Shown here piece after piece: positions 8,917-18,945 of a DNA stretch of 59,168 nt. The translations under genes and the position numbers were made by a program. Source of the stretch: Cyclobacteriaceae bacterium. GTDB lineage: Bacteria; Bacteroidota; Bacteroidia; Cytophagales; Cyclobacteriaceae. The notes below the pieces were generated by a model. That model was given only the letters and a program-made list of their open reading frames with translations. It was not told where the DNA came from and did no database searches. Each line of letters starts with the position of its first letter. The stretch's first letter is position 1. The stretch lies in assembly GCA_025055435.1 (NCBI GenBank), contig JANWWN010000005.1, positions 25,587 to 84,754 of the forward strand, given 5' to 3'.

Positions 8917-10347
8917 ATGGAACCACCGACACTAACTGCTGCTCCACAGATTGATGAAGTTTTTTCGGCACAACGCATTCGTGCCCGTGCCATGCGCTCT
9001 GAGCCGGCAACCAGGCGTAAAAATCGCATCGGTAGCATAGGTAAATGGATTAAAGCAAACAGAACTGCCATCCATGAGTCGCTGTATGCCGATTTGCACA
9101 AGCCCTCAGCCGAGAGTGACGCAACGGAAATCATTCCGGCATTAACGGAGGTTCAGCATACGCTTGCTCATTTGGATGATTGGATGAAACCTCGGAAAGT
9201 CGATGCCCCGGTCACATTATTGGGCACCCGATCAGTTATTCAATATGAACCAAAAGGAGTTTGTTTGATTATTTCTCCCTGGAATTATCCGTTCAACCTC
9301 GCAGTGGGGCCCCTCATTTCTGCACTGGCAGCGGGTAACACCGCAATGGTTAAGCCTTCGGAATTTGCCCCGCATACGGCTTCGCTCATTCGCAGGATGG
9401 TAGAGGAGTTGTTTACACCGGATGAGGTAATGGTGTTTGAAGGTGGTCCGAATGTATCGCAAAAATTACTTTCGCTTCCGTTCGACCATATCTTTTTTAC
9501 GGGCAGTCCTGCTGTCGGAAAAATAGTAATGAAGGCTGCTGCCGAAAATCTGTCATCCGTCACGCTGGAACTTGGCGGCAAGTCGCCCGTTCTGGTTACG
9601 CCTTCCGCGCAGGTTTCCATGGCTGCAAGACGAATTGCCGTGGCCAAGTTTATCAACAACGGGCAAACTTGCCTGGCCCCCGATTATGTGCTGGTGCATC
9701 AATCTCTTTTCAGTTCGTTCATCGAAGCGCTCAAAAATGAAACCTTGCGATTGTTTACCGAAAACGGGAAAAGTCTGGAAGAATCACCACATTACGCGCG
9801 CATTGTAAATCAGCGCCATTTCCAAAGATTACAACACCTTATTGAAGATGCCGTTAACCGCGGTGCTGCTGCTGAATTAGCCGGCCCCATGAATGATGCC
9901 CGCAACTTCATGCATCCGTTCATACTTTCGAACGTTCCCGAAAACGCTTTGCTGATGCAGGAAGAAATATTCGGGCCCGTACTGCCGGTGCTTACCTATA
10001 ACAATCTGGAAGAAGCCTTGCAGCTTATTAACCAAAAGCCCAAACCACTGGCGTTGTATATTTTTGGTTCAGATAAAGCGGAGCACAACAAAATAATAGC
10101 TGAAACCTCATCAGGAGCAGTGTGCGTAAACGACTGTGCGATTCACTTTCTGCACATCAATTTGCCGTTTGGCGGGGTGAACCACAGCGGCATCGGTAAG
10201 GCACATGGTTTTTATGGATTTCAGGCTTTTTCTAATGAAAAACCGGTGCTGGTGCAGCGCAAAGGCCTTACCACAGTTTCTTTTTTCTATCCGCCCTATA
10301 CCCAAAAGGTTAAACAACTGACGAACTGGTTGATTAGGCTATTTTAA
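8917..10347 (+). CDS. Aldehyde dehydrogenase family protein (ALDH3-like)
   Basis: NAD(P)-dependent oxidation of an aldehyde to the acid, probably cytoplasmic. Of its 476 residues I see the PWNYPFN motif (121-127), KPSE (146-149), the cofactor loop FFTGSPAVGK (193-202), the general base E218 in LELGGKSP and the catalytic Cys252 in NNGQTCLAPDY. The total length and the C-terminal NDCAIHF/LPFGGVNHSGIGKAHG region fit the ALDH3/coniferyl-aldehyde-dehydrogenase branch, which oxidises medium or long-chain and aromatic aldehydes. The substrate is inferred only from the family. It appears monocistronic. Confidence 0.9.
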   Translation: MEPPTLTAAPQIDEVFSAQRIRARAMRSEPATRRKNRIGSIGKWIKANRTAIHESLYADLHKPSAESDATEIIPALTEVQHTLAHLDDWMKPRKVDAPVTLLGTRSVIQYEPKGVCLIISPWNYPFNLAVGPLISALAAGNTAMVKPSEFAPHTASLIRRMVEELFTPDEVMVFEGGPNVSQKLLSLPFDHIFFTGSPAVGKIVMKAAAENLSSVTLELGGKSPVLVTPSAQVSMAARRIAVAKFINNGQTCLAPDYVLVHQSLFSSFIEALKNETLRLFTENGKSLEESPHYARIVNQRHFQRLQHLIEDAVNRGAAAELAGPMNDARNFMHPFILSNVPENALLMQEEIFGPVLPVLTYNNLEEALQLINQKPKPLALYIFGSDKAEHNKIIAETSSGAVCVNDCAIHFLHINLPFGGVNHSGIGKAHGFYGFQAFSNEKPVLVQRKGLTTVSFFYPPYTQKVKQLTNWLIRLF

Positions 10348-10404
10348 TTTCCTGAATCATTGTAAACTGATAACACGCGGCCGGATTTTTGCGGCAGGCT
10401 TTTG

Positions 10405-10412
10405 TACCTTTG
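10405..10412 (+). promoter_or_regulatory. Bacteroidota -7 box (TACCTTTG) upstream of AsmA-like gene
   Basis: Exact match to TAnnTTTG ending 21 bp before the ATG at 10434. No TTG sits at the expected 17-23 bp distance upstream, so the -33 element is weak or missing. Its position favours the ATG at 10434 over the TTG at 10428. Confidence 0.4.
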
Positions 10413-10433
10413 TTAACATAAATCCTTTTGGCC

Positions 10434-13391
10434 ATGTTAAAGAAAATCGGAATCGGTTTGCTCGTTTTTGTGGTGGTGCTGCTGGCCGCTGCCTTCATTC
10501 TTCCCATCATCTTTAAAGATGAAATCAAGGCGGCCATTGACCGTGAACTCGCTAAATCGGTAAATGCGGATGTGGTGTTTGATGCCGATAAGTTTAAGCT
10601 AACATTGTTTAAAAACTTTCCTAAACTCACCGTTCAGCTCAGCGACTTTGGTGTAATTAACCGCGAGCCCTTCGCAGGCGAAGTATTATTTGCTGCCGAA
10701 CGGCTGGAGGTTGAAATAAATTTGAGAGATGTGCTGTTTGGAGAGCAGCTCCGGGTAAAAGGAATAACGCTGCTGCACCCGGTCATTAACATTAAGGTAT
10801 TGGAAGACGGCCGTGCCAACTACGACATCGCCATGCCATCGACCGACACAGTTACCACGGAAGAGGAACCCACAGCGTTTTCATTCGGCATCGACCACTG
10901 GCAGGTTATCGGGGGAGATATCGTTTACGATGATAAGTCCATCCCCTATTACATGGAGCTCCGCAATGTAAATCACCGCGGAAGCGGGGATTTTAATCAG
11001 GATGTATTCGATTTAAAAACCTACACGGTTGCCGATACCGTAAATGTTGGATACGGAGGGGCGATGTATCTGACCAACAAAAAAGCCGAAGTGGATGCCG
11101 TGCTTTCCATAAGCGAAGCCTATTCGAAATACACCTTTAAAGAAAATATTGCCCGTATCAACGACTTTACCATGAGTTTTGATGGCTGGCTGAAAATGAA
11201 TGAGGATAATTTTGATATGGATATAACCTTCAGCAGCCCTGAAAACACATTTAAAAGTTTGCTATCGCTGGTACCCGGTATGTACACCGATAATTTCAAA
11301 AATCTTCAAACCGATGGTGAACTTGCTTTTTCAGGTTATGTAAAAGGAAAATACAGTGAGAAGCAAATGCCGGCCTTCGGCCTGAACCTGAATGTTACGA
11401 ACGGGATGTTCCGTTATCCGGATTTACCCAAACCGGTATCGAATATTCAGCTCGATATGAAGTTGGAAAATACGGATGGCGTGATGGAGAATACCGTTGT
11501 GGATGTTAAAAAATTTCATCTCGATTTCGGTTCCAATCCGCTGGATGCACGCGCACTTATTACAAAAATCTATCCTACACAGGTTGATGCCTTTTTGAAA
11601 ACGCAACTTAACCTGGGAGAAATCAGCCAGATGTTCCCCGTTCAGGGACTGGAGCTAAAAGGAAATTACTCCGTATCGCTTACAGCCAAAGGCGTGTACG
11701 ACAGTCTGAAAAAAATTATCCCGGCCATTGATGTAGCCATGGCGTTAACAAATGGTTACGTAAAGTCATCGGAGTTCCCGCTGCCGCTTCAGGATATGCA
11801 GTTTAAAGCCAGTGTGAAAAATTCCTCCGGAAAAATGGCAGAAACCGTAATTGCCGTGAACGACTTTGCCATGGTGATGGATAATGAAAAGTTTACAGCC
11901 GATGTACTTATCCGCAACCTCGAAGACTACGCCTGGAACGTTAAAGCCAACGGTGGCATCGATTTGGAAAAGATGACGAAGATATTTCCGATAGAAGGGA
12001 TGTCGCTTTCCGGAAAAATCAAAGCAAACCTTCAAACAGAAGGCCGCATGTCGGATGTAACAGCACAGCGCTATGATAAACTGCCCACCAGCGGTAATGC
12101 CGTTCTTACTGCATTTAAATACACGGCCAAAGATCTGCCCTATGCAGTTACCATTTCTTCAGCCGAGCTATCGTTCGATCCAAAAAAAATGGAACTCAAA
12201 GAGCTGAAAGGCACAGTCGGGCGTAGCGATTTCAACGTGAGCGGAGTTGTGGCCAATTACATCGGTTATGTTTTCGGGCAGAATGAACTGCTCAAAGGCA
12301 CCATGAACTTTAACTCCGGCCTGCTGGATTTAAATGAGTTCATGACCGACAGCGGAACAGAAACAACTTCGACTGATACAGCCTCATATGGAGTAATACC
12401 CATTCCCAAAAACATCGATTTCCTGTTGCGTTCATCCATTCGCACAGTTAAGATGATGGACTACACAATCACCAATGCGTCAGGCGATATTGTGGTACGT
12501 GATGGCGTGGCCAATCTTAGCGGACTTTCATTTAATCTTCTGGGGGGTGCGTTCACGGTTAATGGCACGTATGATCCGCGCGATTTGCAGCATCCAAAAT
12601 ATGACTTTGCCTTGAAGATTGACGGACTATCCATCGCTCAGGCTGCTTCTTCATTTTCGATGGTTCGCACTTATGCACCGGTAGCCGGTATGGTAAACGG
12701 TAACTTTTCAACCGACTTTAAAATCAGCGGTGAACTTCTTCCCAACCTGATGCCCAATCTTAAAACCGTGAATGGCGAAGGTCTGGTAAAAATTGCACAA
12801 GCCGCTTTGCGTGAATCGAAACTGGTGGCAGGCATTACTTCGCTTACTAAACTGGATGATGCCAGTGAAGTTACCCTAAAGGATGTTATCATGTCAGCCT
12901 CTATAAAAGACGGCCGCCTGAGTGTAAAACCCTTTGATGTAAAATTCGGACAATACAAAACCACGGTTGCCGGCAGCACCGGTCTGGACGGATCCATTGC
13001 CTATAACCTGCGCATGGAAGTGCCGGCGGGTAAACTGGGTGCACAATACAATGCATTTATTAATCAATATACTGGCGGCAAAACCGATCCAAATGCCCCG
13101 GTGCCGCTGAATATTGCCTTGGGCGGAACCTTTGCCAGTCCGCAGCCTAAGCTGGTAATGACTGAGCAAAAGCAACAGGTACAACAGGCTGTTACCGAAG
13201 CGGTAAAACAGGAAGCTGAGAAAAAGGCCGGTGAATTGGTGTCGGGACTGCTGGGCGGAAAAACCAGTCAGCCCGCAAAAACCGATTCGGTAAAACGCGA
13301 CAGTGTGGCTAAGCCCGAAGATGTGAAAAAGAAAGCTGTAGATGAGGGAGTCAAGGCTATTCAAAATCTGCTGAAGAAAAAGAAAAACTGA
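10434..13391 (+). CDS. AsmA-family large envelope protein
   Basis: About 985 residues. It has an uncleaved N-terminal membrane segment (residues 5-25, very hydrophobic after MLKKIG) and then a long periplasmic beta-rich body. AsmA marks are the N-terminal ILPIIFKDEIKAAIDRELAKSVNADV region, repeated FSGYVKGKY/LKGNYSVSLTAKGVYD-type strand blocks, and the C-terminal AsmA_2-like region (TVNGEGLVKIAQAALRESKL, FDVKFGQYKTTVAGSTGLDGSI). The C terminus is a charged Lys-rich tail. The family is linked to outer-membrane biogenesis and lipid transport between membranes. The ATG at 10434 is preferred to an in-frame TTG at 10428. No partner gene is adjacent. Confidence 0.85.
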   Translation: MLKKIGIGLLVFVVVLLAAAFILPIIFKDEIKAAIDRELAKSVNADVVFDADKFKLTLFKNFPKLTVQLSDFGVINREPFAGEVLFAAERLEVEINLRDVLFGEQLRVKGITLLHPVINIKVLEDGRANYDIAMPSTDTVTTEEEPTAFSFGIDHWQVIGGDIVYDDKSIPYYMELRNVNHRGSGDFNQDVFDLKTYTVADTVNVGYGGAMYLTNKKAEVDAVLSISEAYSKYTFKENIARINDFTMSFDGWLKMNEDNFDMDITFSSPENTFKSLLSLVPGMYTDNFKNLQTDGELAFSGYVKGKYSEKQMPAFGLNLNVTNGMFRYPDLPKPVSNIQLDMKLENTDGVMENTVVDVKKFHLDFGSNPLDARALITKIYPTQVDAFLKTQLNLGEISQMFPVQGLELKGNYSVSLTAKGVYDSLKKIIPAIDVAMALTNGYVKSSEFPLPLQDMQFKASVKNSSGKMAETVIAVNDFAMVMDNEKFTADVLIRNLEDYAWNVKANGGIDLEKMTKIFPIEGMSLSGKIKANLQTEGRMSDVTAQRYDKLPTSGNAVLTAFKYTAKDLPYAVTISSAELSFDPKKMELKELKGTVGRSDFNVSGVVANYIGYVFGQNELLKGTMNFNSGLLDLNEFMTDSGTETTSTDTASYGVIPIPKNIDFLLRSSIRTVKMMDYTITNASGDIVVRDGVANLSGLSFNLLGGAFTVNGTYDPRDLQHPKYDFALKIDGLSIAQAASSFSMVRTYAPVAGMVNGNFSTDFKISGELLPNLMPNLKTVNGEGLVKIAQAALRESKLVAGITSLTKLDDASEVTLKDVIMSASIKDGRLSVKPFDVKFGQYKTTVAGSTGLDGSIAYNLRMEVPAGKLGAQYNAFINQYTGGKTDPNAPVPLNIALGGTFASPQPKLVMTEQKQQVQQAVTEAVKQEAEKKAGELVSGLLGGKTSQPAKTDSVKRDSVAKPEDVKKKAVDEGVKAIQNLLKKKKN

Positions 13392-13400
13392 AAAGTGAAC

Positions 13401-14117
13401 ATGAACGGGAAGTTCAAAATCAGGGGTTCCCGTGAGATGGTCCAGGTTGGAGGGGTGCTTTTTGTCATTACAGCATTGGTGCACCTTTCCTCCTGTTGTT
13501 TTCCGGATGAACGAGAAACTGCGTACCGATTGGAACCTTCACAAAAAAACCTGCTTCCCTATAATGATGGTCAGGCTCTCCGCTTCAGGAGTACGCTGGG
13601 TTTTGATTTTGATGTACGCGTCTCGCGTGAATTAACCAACCTGAATGTTCGTGTTAATGATTGCATGGAATGTTGTCCGATGAAGGAGAAACTTGAACTC
13701 GAAATCACTGCCTTCGATGCCGATACCATCTGGTTTCCCATACTTGTGGCTGTGCCTCTGAAATCCTTCACGGCCAAGGATCTGGGGCATCATCTGAAAG
13801 TTATTACAACGGCTGAATACCAGCAGGTTCAGCAGGGCATGGGTGATTATCTTCGTGTTGACGAAAGGCTTTCATTCGATGAAGCACGCAATCTGTTATG
13901 TGCGAACAGCTGGCGGGTAACCTGTCATGAAACGTATGACATCGGCGGGAATACCTATTCAGGAGTAACCGAAATTGAGCTTACCGATTATCAGGGTGCC
14001 GACCGGTTTTCTTTTTATTCCTGCTTCTTTAATCAAAGCGGACTCATCAGCATCAGGCGTACCCTATACATCAACGACAATCCTGCCGGCATGTATGAGT
14101 ATTATCAAATTAATTAG
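13401..14117 (+). CDS. Putative lipoprotein, unknown function
   Basis: About 238 residues with no family I recognise. The hydrophobic stretch VGGVLFVITALVHLSSC ends in a plausible lipobox Cys, directly followed by a second Cys. The start is uncertain: GTG 13395, ATG 13401 and ATG 13437 are all in frame, and the last gives the most compact signal peptide. A small cluster of cysteines follows (DCMECCPMKEK), and the remainder is mixed alpha/beta. It lies 9 bp downstream of the AsmA-like gene (measured to 13401), so it is probably in the same transcript. Confidence 0.6.
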   Translation: MNGKFKIRGSREMVQVGGVLFVITALVHLSSCCFPDERETAYRLEPSQKNLLPYNDGQALRFRSTLGFDFDVRVSRELTNLNVRVNDCMECCPMKEKLELEITAFDADTIWFPILVAVPLKSFTAKDLGHHLKVITTAEYQQVQQGMGDYLRVDERLSFDEARNLLCANSWRVTCHETYDIGGNTYSGVTEIELTDYQGADRFSFYSCFFNQSGLISIRRTLYINDNPAGMYEYYQIN

Positions 14118-14183
14118 CCTTACACCAACGGTTAGCCGGTTTAGCACCTCATCGCCTAAATTGCAGTAAATCCAATTTCAGTT

Positions 14184-15746
14184 ATGCGACAACTTTTACT
14201 GCTTTTGCTGTTTACCGGTTCAGCTTTGGCTCAGCCCGCCGATACCACACTGGTACCTAAGATAAAAGACGAGGGTTTAAACCGCTCGCAGGTTATGCAA
14301 ATTCTGCATATGCTTACCGATGTGCACGGACCGCGGCTTACCAATTCTCCGGGATATAAAAAGGCAGCTGAATATGCTAAAAAAACCATGGAATCATGGG
14401 GGCTGCAAAATGTACATTTCGATTACTGGGGTGAAGAGTTTGGCCGTGGCTGGCAGCTGAAGAAATTCAGTCTGGCGGCATTGTCACCCGTTTATTTTCC
14501 AGTGATAGCTTATCCAAAAGCCTGGTCACCGGGTATTAAGGGCACAGTTGCTGCTGAAGCGGTTTACCTGGATCTGAAAACGGAAAGCGACCTGGAGAAA
14601 TACCGCGGCAAGCTGAAGGGTAAGTTTGTGTTGTTCAGTCTGCCCACCCCGGTTAAACCCGGTTTCGAACCCGATGCTCGAAGACTGGATGAAAAAGATT
14701 TGCTGGAGCTGGCTAATTCTGGTCCGACTGAAGCCTTTACCGGCCGCAGGTTCCAGGCACCCACCGAACCGCAACGCCTGGCCTGGCTGAAATGGGATTT
14801 GTGTATAAAGGAAGGAGCACTGGCCATATTGGAAGCCAGTCCGAATTTCAGGCTTGAGGATGGTACGGTTATGGTTGCCGCAGCTACCGTGCCCTATCCG
14901 CCGGAAGTTCCGTTTGAACAACGACTGTCATCGCGCAGTGCGCAGGCACCTAAAATCTTACCGCAGGTTGTTATCGCGGCCGAGCATTACAACCGCATGG
15001 TGCGGCAGATACAGGACGGCCTTACCGTGCGACTGGAAATGGCACTCGAAACCGAATTCTTTCCGGCCGAACAGGGTTTTAATGTGATTGCCGAAATTCC
15101 CGGTACCGATTTAAAGGATGAAGTGGTGATGATTGGAGCACACCTGGATTCATGGCACAGCGGCACCGGCACGACCGATAATGGTTGCGGCTCAGCGGTT
15201 ATGATGGAAGCCATGCGCATACTGAAATCACTCGGGCAGCAACCGCGCAGAACAATCCGGATAGCGTTGTGGGGAGGCGAGGAACAGGGACTGCTCGGCT
15301 CGCGCGCTTATGTTAAACGCATTTTGGGAGAACGCCTGGACAAAACTTTTCCCTATGATTCCATTAAGCTTACGCCTGCCGGGGAAAAGTTTTCGGTTTA
15401 CTTCAATATGGATAACGGTTCGGGCAAATACCGGGGTGTGTACCTGCAAGGCAATGAAAATGCACGTCCTGTTTTTCGCGAATGGCTCAAACCTTTTGAA
15501 AAGTGGGGTGCTGCCACCTTAACCCTGCGCAATACCGGCGGAACCGACCACCTGTCGTTCGATGCCATCGGTTTACCGGGTTTTCAGTTTATACAGGATC
15601 CGATCGAATACGGCACCCGCACGCATCATACCAGCATGGATTTGTACGATAAGGCCGTGGAGGCCGACCTGAAACATAATGCCATCATCACCGCGGCCTT
15701 TGCCTGGTTTGCAGCCAATGCACCTGAAAAATTTCCGAGAAAATAA
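14184..15746 (+). CDS. Exported M28 family zinc peptidase
   Basis: Secreted aminopeptidase-type metalloenzyme of 520 residues. A signal peptide ends at ALAQ. A protease-associated-like insertion covers about 120-260, and the M28 catalytic domain about 295-515. Metal and catalytic residues that can be placed are H320 (GAHLDSW), D332 (TDNGCG), E366/E367 (WGGEEQG), D410 (FNMDNGSG) and a His in THHTSMD (481-482). All ligands of a two-zinc centre are present, so an active peptidase is likely. It follows the lipoprotein gene after 66 bp and precedes an exported RidA and a Tat-type PLP enzyme on the same strand, forming a run of exported enzymes. Confidence 0.9.
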   Translation: MRQLLLLLLFTGSALAQPADTTLVPKIKDEGLNRSQVMQILHMLTDVHGPRLTNSPGYKKAAEYAKKTMESWGLQNVHFDYWGEEFGRGWQLKKFSLAALSPVYFPVIAYPKAWSPGIKGTVAAEAVYLDLKTESDLEKYRGKLKGKFVLFSLPTPVKPGFEPDARRLDEKDLLELANSGPTEAFTGRRFQAPTEPQRLAWLKWDLCIKEGALAILEASPNFRLEDGTVMVAAATVPYPPEVPFEQRLSSRSAQAPKILPQVVIAAEHYNRMVRQIQDGLTVRLEMALETEFFPAEQGFNVIAEIPGTDLKDEVVMIGAHLDSWHSGTGTTDNGCGSAVMMEAMRILKSLGQQPRRTIRIALWGGEEQGLLGSRAYVKRILGERLDKTFPYDSIKLTPAGEKFSVYFNMDNGSGKYRGVYLQGNENARPVFREWLKPFEKWGAATLTLRNTGGTDHLSFDAIGLPGFQFIQDPIEYGTRTHHTSMDLYDKAVEADLKHNAIITAAFAWFAANAPEKFPRK

Positions 15747-15857
15747 GTAGCAAATTTCCTGTAAATGGAAGTTGTTAGTCAGGGACACAGGTAATTATGC
15801 TAAAGGTAGCCCGACTACCGGCAGGTATGATTATTTTTAAGGTAAATCTGATTAGTT

Positions 15858-16370
15858 ATGAGAACGTTGATTTACCTGGCATGCCTGCTGGTATTTTTTG
15901 TTTCCCAGGCGCAAGACCCCGAGGCTAAACTTAAGGAACTAAAGATTGAACTTTTTACTCCGGCTGCACCCATGGCAAACTATGTGCGGGCGGTACGTAC
16001 AGGCAACTTGTTGTTTCTGGCCGGTCACGGTCCCACCCGCGCAGATGGCACCAACATTCAGGGAAAAATCGGAAAGGATTTAACGGTTGAACAGGGTTAT
16101 ATGGCTGCACGGCAGGTGGGCATTGCCATGTTGTCCACCCTGAAAGCCGAGTTAGGCGACTTGAAGCGAGTGAAGCGCATTGTTAAAGTGCTGGGCATGG
16201 TAAACTGTACGGAAGGCTTTACCGACCAGCCGAAAGTAATGAACGGCTTTTCGGATTTGATGGTATCGGTTTTTGGCCCGGCCGGGATGCATGCACGATC
16301 GGCCGTGGGCATGCATGCGTTGCCATCGAATATTGCGGTTGAAGTCGAAATGATTGTGGAGATTGAGTAA
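15858..16370 (+). CDS. RidA/YjgF-family protein with Sec signal peptide
   Basis: 170 residues. The N terminus (MRTLIYLACLLVFFVSQAQ) is a classic cleavable signal peptide, so the enzyme should act outside the cytoplasm. The rest is a RidA fold: LLFLAGHGPTRADG, the helix around GYMAARQVGIAMLSTLK, and the C-terminal ARSAVGMHALPSNIAVEVEMIVEI, which contains the conserved Arg (ARS) and the usual C-terminal strand. Family members hydrolyse reactive enamine/imine products made by PLP enzymes. The gene directly downstream, 18 bp away, is an exported PLP enzyme, so the pair may work together. Confidence 0.85.
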   Translation: MRTLIYLACLLVFFVSQAQDPEAKLKELKIELFTPAAPMANYVRAVRTGNLLFLAGHGPTRADGTNIQGKIGKDLTVEQGYMAARQVGIAMLSTLKAELGDLKRVKRIVKVLGMVNCTEGFTDQPKVMNGFSDLMVSVFGPAGMHARSAVGMHALPSNIAVEVEMIVEIE

Positions 16371-16388
16371 CCACATGTAAGCCTTTTT

Positions 16389-17651
16389 ATGAACTCGCGC
16401 AGAAAAGTACTCCGGTCACTGGCAGCGGCATCGTTGTCGTTGCCGTGGCTATCGGCCATGGCGGGCACACAGTTGAAACTGCCGGCTGAAAATGACCCGA
16501 ATTACTGGGATAAAATCCGCGATGCCTTCATGCTGTCGAAGGAAAAGGTGTTTTTTAACACCGGAACGGTAGGGGCCATGCCAAAGATCGTGGTGCAGCG
16601 TGTGTTTGAACATTTTGAAAAGTTAGCCACCGATGTAGCAGACTGGGATTATAAATCCGATATCGGTTGGATTGGCGGGTACCATCCCCTACCTGACCTG
16701 CGAAAAAAAATCGCACAACTTATTCACGCCGATGCCGCCAGCATTGCGCTGACGGACAATGTTACATCGGCCATGAGTTACATCGCCATGGGCCTTAACC
16801 TGAAACCCGGAGATGAAGTATTAGCCAGCAACCAGGAACATGGGGGAGGAAGGAGCTCATGGATTGTACGGTCGAAGCGTGAAGGTATTTTGTATCGCGA
16901 GGTGGTTTTACCCAAACCCATTCGCAACAATGATGAAGTGTTGTCCATCATCCGTAAAGCCATACGGCCGGAAACCCGTGTGCTGATGTTATCGCACATC
17001 ATCACCGGAAGCGGTGCAATTCTTCCGGTCAGGGAAATCTGTGCCGAGGCAAGAGCCAAAGGCATACTTACTGTGCTGGACGGTGCGCAAACCATCGGGC
17101 AAATAAAAGTGGATATAGCCGAGATAGGATGCGATGCCTATGTAGGTTGTTTTCATAAATGGATAGGAGCTCCGCCCGGCACCGGTTTTATGTGGGTACG
17201 GCCGGATGTGCTGAAAACCCTGTGGACCAGCGTGAGCAGCTACCAGTGGGATAATCACGAAGATGAAGGCTTTCGGTTTACGCAACGCGGCACGGGCAAT
17301 TTTTCTATTCTGGCTGGTTTGGATGCCGCACTGGACTTTCACGCGGAAATCGGTCCGCAACGGGTGTATGACCGCATCAAATACCTTGGACAATATTTAC
17401 GCGATGGCCTGCGAAAGTTGCCGAAAGTAAAAATTTATTCACCGGTTGATGAAAAAATGTGTGCCGGCATTACGGTGTACAACGTAGCGGGCAGGACTGG
17501 CGCACAGTTGCAGGATGCCTTTTGGAACCTCGCCCGCATGCGGCCCCGGTCACAGGGTGACGAATTCGGTGTAAGGCATTGCACGCATATATACAATAGT
17601 CAGAAGGAGTTAGATAAAGCTTTGGAAATTGTAAAATCGCTGGCTGCTTAA
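16389..17651 (+). CDS. Class V aminotransferase-fold PLP enzyme with Tat signal
   Basis: 420 residues. A twin-arginine signal (SRRKVLR followed by AAASLSLPW and AMAG) predicts export of the folded, cofactor-loaded protein. The PLP domain has the cofactor Asp231 (VLDGAQTIG) and the Schiff-base Lys257 (GCFHKWIGAPPGTG), in the style of isopenicillin-N-epimerase/cysteine-desulfurase-like proteins. The reaction is unknown: epimerase, lyase and aminotransferase are all possible. It lies 18 bp after the exported RidA gene in the same direction, and its stop is 3 bp from the stop of the convergent PLP gene on the other strand. Confidence 0.85.
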   Translation: MNSRRKVLRSLAAASLSLPWLSAMAGTQLKLPAENDPNYWDKIRDAFMLSKEKVFFNTGTVGAMPKIVVQRVFEHFEKLATDVADWDYKSDIGWIGGYHPLPDLRKKIAQLIHADAASIALTDNVTSAMSYIAMGLNLKPGDEVLASNQEHGGGRSSWIVRSKREGILYREVVLPKPIRNNDEVLSIIRKAIRPETRVLMLSHIITGSGAILPVREICAEARAKGILTVLDGAQTIGQIKVDIAEIGCDAYVGCFHKWIGAPPGTGFMWVRPDVLKTLWTSVSSYQWDNHEDEGFRFTQRGTGNFSILAGLDAALDFHAEIGPQRVYDRIKYLGQYLRDGLRKLPKVKIYSPVDEKMCAGITVYNVAGRTGAQLQDAFWNLARMRPRSQGDEFGVRHCTHIYNSQKELDKALEIVKSLAA

Positions 17652-17654
17652 GAA

Positions 17655-18788
17655 TTACTTCAGTGCATTATCCAGATCCTTCATTAAATCATTCACATCC
17701 TCCACACCTGTTGATAAACGGAGGAGTTTGTCCGTAATGCCCGCTGCTTTCCGCTCATCAGATGTCAGCCTGCGGTGTGATGTTTTGTGTGGCTGGTTTA
17801 TCGTACTCTCTACACCGCCTAAGCTCACGGCCGGTTTGATTAATTCCAGCCGGTTAACAACACGGTCTGCGTCACCTTTTACATCAAAAGATAACATCCC
17901 TCCAAATCCGCTCATTTGATTTTTTGCTACCGCATGTCCGGGATGACTTTTTAAACCCGGGTAATAGACGCGGGCAATCTTTTTATGGGCTGATAGCCAT
18001 TCGGCCAGTTGTTGTGCGTTATCGTTTTGTTGGTGCACGCGCAAATACAAGGTTTTCAGACTTCGCTCAACCAGCCAGCATGTGTAGGCATCGGCATGCC
18101 CGCCAAAATGAATCGCGCTTTGCTTGATGATGTCAACAAATTTTTTCGATGACACAACAACACCGCACATCAGGTCGCTGTGCCCGCCTATGTACTTGGT
18201 ACCGCTGTGCAACACGATGTCAATACCCAGTTCGAGCGGATTTTGATTGACCGGTGAGGCAAAAGTGTTATCGATTAGGGTAATGAGTTTATGCCGGCGG
18301 GCAATTTTAACCACGGCAGGCAGGTCGGTAATCTTCAGCAACGGATTGGAAGGCGTTTCAACATACAGTATCCGGGTGTTTTTCTTAACGGCCTTTTCGA
18401 AGTTCGCAGGATGAGAAGCATCCACCAGCGTGTATTCAATGCCATATCGGTTTAACTCATTCAATACGGCGTGGTGGGTGCCGCCATATAAATCATTCTG
18501 AAAAACGGCGTGATCACCGGCGCGAAGCAGGGCCATCATGGAAGTGAAGATGGCAGCCATGCCCGAGCTGAAGGTAAGGGCATCTTCGCCTTTTTCGAGG
18601 GCAGCCATTTTTTCGGCCACGGCCCGGTGATTGGGTGTATTGAAATAACGGGGATAAAGGATGTTACCGGAACGATAGTCGTAGGCTGCAGAGGGGAACA
18701 GAGGTGTTACCGTTCCGCCAAACTGCGGATCGCCGGAGGAGCCGGCATGCACACTTAAGGTGCGGGGTTGCAGATGTTTTTTCTTCAT
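17655..18788 (-). CDS. Cys/Met-metabolism PLP enzyme (cystathionine gamma-synthase/lyase type)
   Basis: Cytoplasmic trans-sulfuration-type enzyme of 377 residues. Motifs are SSGMAAI (75-81), YGGTHH (101-106), the cofactor Asp173 in LIDNTFASP and the PLP-binding Lys198 in HSGTKYIGGHSD. The Arg-containing substrate region near the C terminus (SLGGVESTINQPHKTSH) is conserved. Cystathionine gamma-synthase, gamma- or beta-lyase and methionine gamma-lyase share these motifs and cannot be separated here. The start ATG at 18788 is followed by a short Lys-rich N terminus. Confidence 0.88.
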   Translation of the reverse strand: MKKKHLQPRTLSVHAGSSGDPQFGGTVTPLFPSAAYDYRSGNILYPRYFNTPNHRAVAEKMAALEKGEDALTFSSGMAAIFTSMMALLRAGDHAVFQNDLYGGTHHAVLNELNRYGIEYTLVDASHPANFEKAVKKNTRILYVETPSNPLLKITDLPAVVKIARRHKLITLIDNTFASPVNQNPLELGIDIVLHSGTKYIGGHSDLMCGVVVSSKKFVDIIKQSAIHFGGHADAYTCWLVERSLKTLYLRVHQQNDNAQQLAEWLSAHKKIARVYYPGLKSHPGHAVAKNQMSGFGGMLSFDVKGDADRVVNRLELIKPAVSLGGVESTINQPHKTSHRRLTSDERKAAGITDKLLRLSTGVEDVNDLMKDLDNALK

Positions 18789-18945
18789 GCGGACAAATTA
18801 ATCATTCTGTTAAGCCGTAGCCAGCTTATTTTTAAAAACCCGGGTGCACTGGTTAAATCAGCGTTACTTTTTCATTATCAGTCAGTTACATTCAACCTTT
18901 TATGCTTCGATGCGTTTATATTTACAGTACCAACCACTACGAACC

